Below, piece by piece: positions 1 to 4,900 of a stretch of DNA of 5,185 nucleotides. This DNA comes from Bacteroidota bacterium (GTDB lineage Bacteria; Bacteroidota; Ignavibacteria; Ignavibacteriales; Melioribacteraceae): the NCBI GenBank assembly GCA_023453125.1, contig JAEXUB010000178.1:1-5185 (forward strand), written 5' to 3'. Below the pieces are notes generated by a model that was not told where the DNA came from, searched no databases, and saw only the letters and a list, made by a program, of their open reading frames with translations. Each line of letters begins with the position of its first letter. Position 1 is the stretch's first letter. A program made the position numbers and the translations under genes.

Positions 1-1
1 G

Positions 2-640
2 TGCTTCAAGGGAGGGGGAATTACCCGGATTCCGGTTCAGAATCTTATTGAATACTTTTCCCGCATCTATTTCCAGAATTAAAACATTCCCCGTACGGTT
101 CTCCTGCTTTCCAATCGGAACGTAAAATTTCACCGGATTTTCAAAAGCAATATTCTCGTCTGCATCTGAGAATGCTATCATATCAGCTTCCCTCGCATCA
201 ATGCAGAGAATAGAATCGGCTTCCGAAAGTCGGGTGGAATCTTCCGGTATACTGAAGTATACTCTTCCGTTTTTATCTACAAGATTAATCCTTGTATAAT
301 CATAAAGGGATCTGAGTGCATTAAACCATTCAGTCATTTCCCCTTTCTGTACCCTCGAATTTCCTCTGCCGCCCCCCATATTAATCAGTTGGGAATTTGA
401 ACGGAGAATTTCAAGATGGGCATATTTCTCTTTTAACCAGTCATTTATCTGGGAATAATGGAATTCGGAGATTGAGCTCAGATAGCTGTAACGGCTTTCA
501 ATAATTTTTTCTTTCTGATAATTGTAATAAGACAATCCGCCTGCGGTAAGCACAATAATTATTGCCGCATAGACCAAAAGAATCAGCAAAACCGGCTTCC
601 CGGCTTTTTTACCGTTTATAATTCCGCTTTGAGATTTCAT
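2..640 (-). CDS. Membrane-anchored sensor protein, N-terminal part (probable sensor kinase or similar), truncated by window edge
   Basis: The frame reads open from an ATG at 640 to the left edge (213 codons, no stop), so only the N-terminus is visible. Residues 1-15 are short and basic. Residues about 16-38 (PVLLILLVYAAIIIVLTAGG and following) form one strong transmembrane helix, and residues about 40-213 would face the periplasm. That part begins with a helical stretch (YQKEKIIESRYSYLSSISEF, then INDWLKEKY) and continues with INLVDKNGRVYFSI and NVLILEIDAGKVF. This layout is typical of Cache-like extracytoplasmic sensor domains placed before PAS/histidine kinase or cyclase modules. The output domain is outside the window, so the signalling class is inferred. 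The start is supported by the helix placement and a purine-rich AAGGGA 3 nt upstream. It lies downstream of the repeat island in the same orientation and appears to have its own AT-rich upstream region (641-724). Confidence 0.75.
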   Translation of the reverse strand, partial: MKSQSGIINGKKAGKPVLLILLVYAAIIIVLTAGGLSYYNYQKEKIIESRYSYLSSISEFHYSQINDWLKEKYAHLEILRSNSQLINMGGGRGNSRVQKGEMTEWFNALRSLYDYTRINLVDKNGRVYFSIPEDSTRLSEADSILCIDAREADMIAFSDADENIAFENPVKFYVPIGKQENRTGNVLILEIDAGKVFNKILNRNPGNSPSLEA

Positions 641-724
641 TTGTCCCTTTTCTATCAGAAATATATTTTATAAAGATATTATATCGAATTTTTAAGAATT
701 AATCTGTGACTTTTGTCAAAAATC
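641..724 (-). promoter_or_regulatory. AT-rich upstream region of the sensor gene with a small inverted repeat
   Basis: This 84-bp stretch separates the sensor start codon from the repeat island and is the only place for a gene-proximal promoter. On the minus strand it holds a TTGACA (719-714) and a TATAAT (683-678), but 30 nt separate them, too far for one classical promoter; each could belong to a weaker partner. The TTGACA sits in a 4-bp inverted repeat, TGAC-TTTT-GTCA (707-718), which could be an operator half-pair or chance. No firm promoter call is possible. Confidence 0.3.
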
Positions 725-773
725 CCGGTCGCCTCGATACACCCGGCTTACGCCGGGCACTCGGCAACCTTTC
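725..773 (+). repeat. Type-1 palindromic half-element, copy 1 (49 bp)
   Basis: This copy is identical over 49 bp to 1359-1407. Base stem GGTCGCC (727-733) pairs with GGCAACC (763-769) with one mismatch, and the apical hairpin is CCCGGC (742-747), loop TTAC, GCCGGG (752-757). Conserved flanks TCGATAC and ACTCGG separate the two stems. It is followed by a T-rich linker (774-802) leading to a type-2 half-element in inverted orientation. Confidence 0.85.
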
Positions 774-802
774 TTTCCACTATTTTTATTTACTTTCTAC
801 AC

Positions 803-867
803 GGTCTCCGAGTGAGACTCCCAAAGGTAGGCTTGTATCAATCTTGCCCGCCGAATGGCGGAGAGAC
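803..867 (-). repeat. Type-2 half-element, degenerate copy with an altered right end
   Basis: GGTCTCC (803-809) and the following bases match the intact type-2 copies at 928-973 and 1432-1477 up to GCTTGTATC (831-839). The inner stem carries one substitution (GGTAG at 826-830 where the others have GGGAG). The right arm then departs: instead of GGAGACC there is a different segment with its own perfect 5-bp hairpin, CCGCC (848-852), loop GAAT, GGCGG (857-861), followed by GAGAC (863-867), which could still pair with GTCTC (804-808). It may be a decayed copy or a hybrid with another half-element. Confidence 0.6.
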
Positions 868-890
868 TATTTCTGTCAATTTCCAAATAT

Positions 891-909
891 CTTTCGGCAA
901 ACTTTCATT
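891..909 (+). repeat. Remnant 3' end of a type-1-like half-element
   Basis: CTTTCGGCAAACTTTCATT resembles the end of the type-1 half-element and linker start (CACTCGGCAACCTTTCATT at 1392-1410) with three substitutions. It is followed by a T-rich linker and then the intact type-2 copy at 928-973, the same order as in the complete composite at 1359-1479. The rest of this left half-element is not recognisable. Confidence 0.45.
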
Positions 910-1279
910 CCTTATTCTTTTCCACCCGGTCTCCGAGTGAGACTCCCAAAGGGAGGCTTGTATCGAGGAGACCATTTTTATCAAATATCTTCTTTGCCAT
1001 CTTAGGCAAGAGTTCATTCTCACCTGCGATTAATGCTGTCTTTTTAGCGTGATTCCAGTTCTGTACCTGTTTCTCCCTATAAAACGCCTCATCTATTCTT
1101 TCATATTCTTCATAATATACAAGCTTTACCGGTCGCCTGGCACTTGTATACTGTGCCCCTTTAGTTTCAATCCCAATTCCATTATGCTCATTTATTCTTC
1201 TCTCCAAATCCTTTGTGCTGCCGGTATAATATGTCCCATCAGAACATTCAACTATATACATATAGCCTTTACTCATCAT
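905..1279 (-). CDS. Small GIY-YIG family endonuclease (YhbQ/UPF0213-like) with repeat-encoded C-terminus
   Basis: This 124-residue protein carries a single GIY-YIG nuclease domain over residues about 5-97. GYMYIVECSDGTYYTGSTKD (5-24) contains the paired tyrosine motifs, LERRINEH (25-32) supplies the expected catalytic arginine, and REKQVQNW (68-75) the expected metal-binding glutamate. ALIAGENELLPKMAKK (82-97) fits the end of the compact stand-alone class. The fold cuts DNA with one divalent metal; the substrate here is unknown. Residues 103-118 (GLLDTSLPLGVSLGDR) come from the palindromic repeat at 928-973 and are not part of the domain. The frame is open upstream to an ATG at 1333, but that extension is translated repeat sequence. 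I prefer the tandem ATGATG at 1279/1276 because GGAG (1288-1285) lies 5 or 8 nt before them and the domain starts at once. No helix-turn-helix or zinc finger is visible, so DNA specificity would have to come from the domain or its tail. Confidence 0.85.
   Translation of the reverse strand: MMSKGYMYIVECSDGTYYTGSTKDLERRINEHNGIGIETKGAQYTSARRPVKLVYYEEYERIDEAFYREKQVQNWNHAKKTALIAGENELLPKMAKKIFDKNGLLDTSLPLGVSLGDRVEKNKE
928..973 (-). repeat. Type-2 palindromic half-element, copy 2 (46 bp), overlapping the GIY-YIG gene 3' end
   Basis: Base stem GGTCTCC (928-934) pairs perfectly with GGAGACC (967-973), and an inner hairpin forms from CTCCC (943-947), loop AAA and GGGAG (951-955). It differs from the copy at 1432-1477 by a single base in the apical loop (AAA versus GAA). 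On the minus strand it shows the family scaffold CCTCGATAC and ACTCGG. It lies inside the GIY-YIG reading frame and encodes residues 103-118. Confidence 0.85.
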
Positions 1280-1284
1280 TCCAT

Positions 1285-1288
1285 CTCC
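1285..1288 (-). promoter_or_regulatory. Ribosome-binding site that sets the GIY-YIG start
   Basis: GGAG on the minus strand lies 5 nt before ATG 1279 and 8 nt before ATG 1276. It argues against the upstream ATG at 1333. It begins 2 nt after the right arm of the palindrome at 1291-1332, so folding of that palindrome in the mRNA could influence access to it. Confidence 0.55.
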
Positions 1289-1290
1289 GT

Positions 1291-1334
1291 TGTCCTCGAT
1301 ACTTTCCTCGCTATGCTCGGAAAACTCGGACACC
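1291..1334 (+). repeat. Type-3 palindromic half-element in the GIY-YIG gene leader
   Basis: Base stem TGTCC (1291-1295) pairs with GGACA (1328-1332), and inner stem TTTCC (1303-1307) pairs with GGAAA (1319-1323) around an 11-nt loop. The scaffold CCTCGATAC and ACTCGG is the same as in the other half-elements, and the ACTCGG side is followed by ACCTTTT and a T-rich linker, just as in type 1. Only the arms of the stems differ. In the sense of the GIY-YIG gene it forms the 5' leader. Confidence 0.7.
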
Positions 1335-1358
1335 TTTTGGATATATTTTTGTTTGCAT

Positions 1359-1407
1359 CCGGTCGCCTCGATACACCCGGCTTACGCCGGGCACTCGGCA
1401 ACCTTTC
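1359..1407 (+). repeat. Type-1 palindromic half-element, copy 2 (49 bp)
   Basis: It is identical to 725-773. The apical hairpin is CCCGGC (1376-1381), TTAC, GCCGGG (1386-1391), and the base stem is GGTCGCC/GGCAACC with one mismatch. It forms the left half of the complete 121-bp composite ending at 1479. Confidence 0.85.
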
Positions 1408-1431
1408 ATTTTCCAATTTATTTTTTCAACT

Positions 1432-1477
1432 GGTCTCCGAGTGAGACTCCCGAAGGGAGGCTTGTATCGAGGAGACC
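1432..1477 (-). repeat. Type-2 palindromic half-element, copy 3 (46 bp)
   Basis: It differs from 928-973 at one loop base. Base stem GGTCTCC (1432-1438) pairs with GGAGACC (1471-1477), and inner stem CTCCC (1447-1451) pairs with GGGAG (1455-1459). A further GGAGAGACC follows at 1478-1486, partly repeating the right arm, which may mark slippage or an older junction. Confidence 0.85.
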
Positions 1478-1496
1478 GGAGAGACCGATGAGCCCC

Positions 1497-3035
1497 TTAG
1501 TGATTCCACAATTCCCTATCCAGGCTCCTGTACTGGATTGCCTCACTGATATGCTGAGGAAGGATTTTTTCGCAGGACTCCAGATCGGCAATTGTACGGC
1601 TAACTTTTAGAATGCGGTCGTAAGCGCGGGCTGAAAAACCAAGTCGTGTCATAGCCATTTTAAGAAGGTCGAGGCTTTCCTGATCTATTGAGCAGAATGT
1701 CTTAATCTCTTTTGAGCCCATATCGGAATTATTATTAATTCCTTTCATTCCGCTGAACCGTTCAAGCTGAATTTTACGCGCGGCTACAACTCTCTTCCTT
1801 ATGTCGGATGATTTTTCTCCTTTCGATGTGGTCTGAAGATCTTTGAATTTTACGGCGGGAACTTCTATATGAATATCAATCCTGTCTAACAGGGGACCTG
1901 ATATTCTGGACATATATTTCTGTATCTGAATTGGATTGCAGGTGCATTTTTTTTCAGGGTCTGTGAAGAATCCGCAGGGACAGGGATTCATTGCCGCAGC
2001 GAGCATAAAATTCGCGGGGAATTCAAGTGTCATCTTTGAGCGGCTGATTGTAACTTTGAAATCTTCCAATGGCTGACGCAGTACCTCTAGCACATTCTTC
2101 TTGAATTCCGGAAGTTCATCCAGAAAAAGGACTCCGTGATGGGCGAATGATACCTCTCCGGGACGCGGGAAGGAGCCTCCGCCGATCAAAGCGGCATCTG
2201 ATACTGTATGATGAGGACTTCTGAAGGGGCGCTCTGTAATTAAAGCCTTATTGCGTGATAGGATTCCCGCTACGGAATGAATCTTTGTCGTCTCAAGGGC
2301 TTCATCGAATGTTAACGGTGGAAGTATTGAAGGGAGCCTCTTAGCAAGCATAGTCTTTCCGCTCCCCGGAGGGCCTATCATCAAAATATTATGCCCGCCG
2401 GCTGCAGCAATTTCCAATGCCCTTTTAACATTTTCCTGCCCTTTTACATCCGAAAAATCGAGATGGTAAACATTTATTTCATTGAATATTTCATTCAGGT
2501 CTGTTTTAAGAGGCTGAAATTCCTTATTCCCCGACAGAAAGGCAATTACATCATTTAAAGTTTCGAGTCCGAATACATCAATACCTTCTACAATGGATGC
2601 CTCTTTGGCTGCATCGGCAGGCACAATAATCTTGCGGTACCCCTCCTTTTTAGCTTCGAACGCAATAGGCAATGCCCCTTTTATTTTTCTTAAAGTGCCG
2701 TCAAGTGAAAGTTCTCCCAGGATTATGCATTCCCCCGAGGAAGGAATTTCAATTTTTTCCGATGCCGAAAGAACGCCAAGAGCAATCGGAAGGTCGAATG
2801 CGCTCCCCTCTTTCTTTATATCTGCGGGAGCCAGATTTACGGTAATTCTTCTGGAGGGGAATTCTATACCTGAATTTTTTACCGCAGCCATTACACGGTC
2901 CCGGCTCTCCTTTACAGCATTATCCGGGAGCCCTACAACTGCAAAGCCGGGTACGTTTTTATCGGAATGAGTCTCTACCTCAATTATGTAGGCGTCAATT
3001 CCGTATGTGGCGCTGGAATATATTTTGGAAAACAT
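1497..3035 (-). CDS. comM: YifB/ComM-family Mg-chelatase-like AAA+ ATPase
   Basis: The 512-residue protein is full length for the family (about 500-515). Residues about 20-140 form the N-terminal ChlI/Lon-like domain with the hallmarks VVGLPDNAVKESRDRV (33-48), VNLAPADIKKEG (66-77) and FDLPIALG. The AAA+ core follows: Walker A GPPGSGKT (221-228), FRSPHHTVSDAALIGGG (271-287), Walker B VLFLDE (302-307) and SGPLLDRIDI (379-388). MNPCPCG and CTC place four cysteines at 352, 354, 364 and 366, possibly metal-binding. The C-terminal domain has SARAYDRILKVSRTIADL (468-485) and ends in the usual EAIQYRSLDRELW. In Vibrio cholerae ComM is a hexameric helicase that drives branch migration during integration of transforming DNA; the same cytoplasmic role is inferred here. 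Start ATG 3035 matches the family N-terminus. No clear ribosome-binding site precedes it; the previous gene stops 7 nt upstream, suggesting translational coupling. Confidence 0.95.
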   Translation of the reverse strand: MFSKIYSSATYGIDAYIIEVETHSDKNVPGFAVVGLPDNAVKESRDRVMAAVKNSGIEFPSRRITVNLAPADIKKEGSAFDLPIALGVLSASEKIEIPSSGECIILGELSLDGTLRKIKGALPIAFEAKKEGYRKIIVPADAAKEASIVEGIDVFGLETLNDVIAFLSGNKEFQPLKTDLNEIFNEINVYHLDFSDVKGQENVKRALEIAAAGGHNILMIGPPGSGKTMLAKRLPSILPPLTFDEALETTKIHSVAGILSRNKALITERPFRSPHHTVSDAALIGGGSFPRPGEVSFAHHGVLFLDELPEFKKNVLEVLRQPLEDFKVTISRSKMTLEFPANFMLAAAMNPCPCGFFTDPEKKCTCNPIQIQKYMSRISGPLLDRIDIHIEVPAVKFKDLQTTSKGEKSSDIRKRVVAARKIQLERFSGMKGINNNSDMGSKEIKTFCSIDQESLDLLKMAMTRLGFSARAYDRILKVSRTIADLESCEKILPQHISEAIQYRSLDRELWNH

Positions 3036-3042
3036 CGGATAA

Positions 3043-4698
3043 TTATTTTGTTAAAATCATCTTCTTTATAACCGAAGCAGAAGGAGTTTTAACTTCGTAA
3101 AGATATATGCCCGAGGGGAGTGATGAGCCGTTAAAATTGAATGTGTGAGTCCCCTTGTTTAAAGGACCGTCGTGCAATACCTTTATCGATTTCCCAACAA
3201 GGTCGTAAACTGTAATTAAAGCTTCTGTGTTTTCCGGCATTTCAACTGCAAATGAAGTTTCAGGATTGAAAGGATTAGGGTAGTTCTGGCCGACTTTTAT
3301 TTTTTCCTTTTTGGCACTCTGCCCTACTTTAAGGCTTGCCGAATAGACTTCGGAACCGTCATAGTTTATCTGCCTTACACGGTAAAATGTAATATTCTCG
3401 TAATCATCCCGTTTATCGGAGTAGTAATATATTTTATTCAGGTCCTCATCGGCTGTAGTCCTGAATACTTCGCTGAAATTATTTCCGTCCTTTGATTTTT
3501 CCACAATAAAATTTTTCGGCTTCTGATTATCCCTGTTGGACCATTCGATTGAGCAGTAAGAAGAGAATACTGTTATGTTTATTTCAGGTGCACGGGAAAT
3601 GACAGGCGCATCGGACTGAACAATCCTGATCCGGTTCAAATCCGTTATCTTAACGTGACCGGTCTCCTGCGGATAGATATCTTCATTGAACTGATTCTGG
3701 TAAATCAGTTCAGAATGCTCAGCGCCGAAATAGGTATACTGCCTGTTATCGAAACATTTCGATATATCATCGTGATAATCCCAGATACGGAGCTGATCAA
3801 GATAAAGATAGGAATCGGGAGTAGTGTTAACAAATGATAATTTTAATTCCTCATCATTATTCTGTTTCGGCGATTCGTTTTCATAAATTAGACTTTTCCC
3901 GATATACAATTTCACTCTTCCATCTGCCAGATAGAGCGATATATGATACCAGGCATTCCTGCTAAGGCTCGTGCCGGTATATCCATCTCTGCCGTTATCA
4001 CTCAGATATACAAAACTGTTCTCATTTAATCCTATAGAGAAATACTTATCCCCGGTTGTGCTCCCGGTAATTCTAAAAAATTCCGATTTAACCCCGTTCA
4101 ATTTTACCCAGAATTCCGTTAGAGGGAATTCCTTCTCACCTGCCGGATTTAATTCCAGTCCCAGTTCTCCCCCTTCCTGAAGCATCAGACATCTGCCGGC
4201 AATCTGCTGTGCCCTGTAAAACGAAATTAACGTTGGTGATAACTGTGGATTCCTGCCGAATGATGTAAGGGTTAAAACCGGCTTTTTGTTGTAAAGATAT
4301 TCAACCGCATAATTTAAACGCGCATTATCATCGTAATAAGAATTGAGTGAGAATTTTATCCTGAAATAGGTGCTGAAATCAAAGAGGGTATCGGCTTTTG
4401 AAAGGTTTATCCGGTAAGACTGTGTATATCCCCCGAATTCCGACTGCTCCGGGCGCCGCCTTACTAAATTATAGGAATTATAAATTGAGATTTCCTGAAT
4501 CGGAATCCTGCTCTCGGAAATCAGGTATACATTAACCTCATCATAACGGAGGTCTGCAAATTTCAAATTGGCAAAAATTTCAAACGGCTTTCCATAAGGA
4601 ATGAACTCGGGGGAGTTTACAGAAAAAAATATGCTCTTGTTTTGTCCAAATATGAGTATCGGGACAAACATCAGTAATGCCCAAACCAGGCGTTTCAT
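3043..4698 (-). CDS. Secreted LamG-like protein with type IX secretion C-terminal sorting domain
   Basis: This is a 551-residue exported protein. MKRLVWALLMFVPILIFGQ (1-19) is a Sec signal peptide. Residues about 30-140 are beta-rich without a family I recognise. Residues about 165-310 look like a LamG/concanavalin-type jelly roll, with NAWYHISLYLADGRVKLYIG (248-267) and YLYLDQLRIWD (297-307) as its most typical strands. Residues about 370-457 resemble the FN3/Ig-like module often seen before sorting domains (SIEWSNRD, NFIVEKSKDGNNF, FYRVRQINYDGSE). Residues about 470-551 are the type IX sorting domain: QNYPNPFNP (471-479), ITVYDLVGKSIKVL (495-508), LPSGIYLYEV (527-536) and a lysine-rich end. 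In such proteins the domain is removed on outer-membrane passage and the cargo is anchored or released. No catalytic motif is visible; binding to glycan or another surface is a guess. GGAAG sits 3 nt before the ATG at 4698. comM follows after 7 nt. Confidence 0.85.
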   Translation of the reverse strand: MKRLVWALLMFVPILIFGQNKSIFFSVNSPEFIPYGKPFEIFANLKFADLRYDEVNVYLISESRIPIQEISIYNSYNLVRRRPEQSEFGGYTQSYRINLSKADTLFDFSTYFRIKFSLNSYYDDNARLNYAVEYLYNKKPVLTLTSFGRNPQLSPTLISFYRAQQIAGRCLMLQEGGELGLELNPAGEKEFPLTEFWVKLNGVKSEFFRITGSTTGDKYFSIGLNENSFVYLSDNGRDGYTGTSLSRNAWYHISLYLADGRVKLYIGKSLIYENESPKQNNDEELKLSFVNTTPDSYLYLDQLRIWDYHDDISKCFDNRQYTYFGAEHSELIYQNQFNEDIYPQETGHVKITDLNRIRIVQSDAPVISRAPEINITVFSSYCSIEWSNRDNQKPKNFIVEKSKDGNNFSEVFRTTADEDLNKIYYYSDKRDDYENITFYRVRQINYDGSEVYSASLKVGQSAKKEKIKVGQNYPNPFNPETSFAVEMPENTEALITVYDLVGKSIKVLHDGPLNKGTHTFNFNGSSLPSGIYLYEVKTPSASVIKKMILTK

Positions 4699-4900
4699 AT
4701 TCTTCCGGAGTTTCTTCTGAATTGAACTTAATCAAAGTTTTTTAAATATTCCACATAATTCTTAATCTATCTCCCCCCTATCAGGCAGCGGAGGGGGCAA
4801 TTGCAGCCGAAACTCCCCTCCCCGATTTCTTCTTTTTTCCTTTTAAAGATTAAACATAAACCATCTAAAAATTGTCTATATTACAATAAAACAATTAAAA
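4699..4900. promoter_or_regulatory. Divergent intergenic region between the secreted-protein gene and the plus-strand gene
   Basis: This 202-bp region must carry the promoters for both flanking genes. It contains AT-rich blocks at 4735-4765 and 4840-4900 around a C/G-rich core at 4771-4823. Minus-strand bases nearest 4698 include GGAAG, a weak ribosome-binding site. No pair of consensus -35/-10 hexamers at proper spacing stands out for either direction. An 8-bp perfect palindrome GCAATTGC lies at 4797-4804. Confidence 0.5.
4774..4845 (+). promoter_or_regulatory. Two mutually exclusive hairpins followed by a pyrimidine/T-rich tract (possible terminator or attenuator)
   Basis: CCCCCT (4774-4779) can pair with AGGGGG (4792-4797). 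The overlapping segment GGAGGGG (4790-4796) can instead pair with CCCCTCC (4815-4821), a perfect 7-bp stem. The second hairpin is followed, in the plus direction, by ATTTCTTCTTTTTTCC from 4825. Hairpin plus T-rich tail fits an intrinsic terminator read on the plus strand, and the first hairpin would be its antiterminator. The loops are long (12 and 18 nt) and no promoter is visible, so this is tentative. Confidence 0.3.

Larger units (their letters stand above)
725..1479. mobile_element. REP/BIME-like palindromic repeat island enclosing a GIY-YIG nuclease gene
   Basis: The island starts with CCGGTCGCCTCGATACA (725-741) and ends with the inverted copy TGTATCGAGGAGACCGG (1463-1479), matching at 16 of 17 positions. 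In between lie seven related half-elements or remnants (725-773, 803-867, 891-909, 928-973, 1291-1334, 1359-1407, 1432-1477) and one small gene on the minus strand. Half-elements alternate in orientation, joined by T-rich linkers of about 18-30 nt. No obvious target-site duplication flanks the island. It sits in the gap between the 3' end of comM and the sensor gene and interrupts neither. The mobile label is inferred from the inverted ends, repeat family and resident nuclease gene; no transposase is present. Confidence 0.6.
1359..1479. repeat. Complete 121-bp composite repeat (BIME-like) with 17-bp terminal inverted repeats
   Basis: A type-1 half-element (1359-1407), a 24-nt T-rich linker (1408-1431) and an inverted type-2 half-element (1432-1477) form one unit. 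The ends CCGGTCGCCTCGATACA (1359-1375) and TGTATCGAGGAGACCGG (1463-1479) are inverted repeats with one mismatch. The arrangement of two inverted palindromes with a linker is that of a BIME or a small MITE. It begins 17 nt beyond the comM stop codon, so it lies in the comM 3' untranslated region and could stabilise the message or affect readthrough. On that strand no T-run follows the hairpins, so it is not a classical intrinsic terminator. Confidence 0.7.

Noticed and set aside
678..719. Sigma-70 promoter made of TTGACA and TATAAT before the sensor gene
   Set aside because: The two hexamers are 30 nt apart, well beyond the usual 16-18.
1280..1333. Longer GIY-YIG protein starting at ATG 1333
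   Set aside because: The extra 18 residues (MSEFSEHSEESIEDNGDG) are translated from the type-3 palindrome, and a good ribosome-binding site lies just before the tandem ATG at 1279/1276.
1432..1477. Classical intrinsic terminator for comM
   Set aside because: The hairpin is strong, but on the comM strand it is followed by AGTTGAAAAAATAAA and not a T-run; T-rich tracts follow the hairpins only in the opposite direction.
725..1479. CRISPR array
   Set aside because: Repeats come in two orientations and three types, with uneven spacing and no unique spacers of constant length; no cas genes are present.
706..1610. Several plus-strand open frames of 75-131 codons
   Set aside because: They translate the palindromic repeats and the antisense of the GIY-YIG and comM genes, have no recognisable domains, and overlap a clear minus-strand nuclease gene.
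2593..2970. Plus-strand open frame of 125 codons
   Set aside because: It is antisense to the well-conserved N-terminal domain of comM and shows no family features.
3655..4180. Two short plus-strand open frames
   Set aside because: Both are antisense to the secreted LamG-like protein gene and have no supporting start signals or motifs.
4771..4823. G-quadruplex on the minus strand
   Set aside because: Only three suitable G-runs exist on that strand and the gap between two of them is too long.
4859..4887. Promoter for the plus-strand gene around TACAAT (4882-4887)
   Set aside because: No acceptable -35 hexamer lies 16-18 nt upstream, and the true translation start is undecided.
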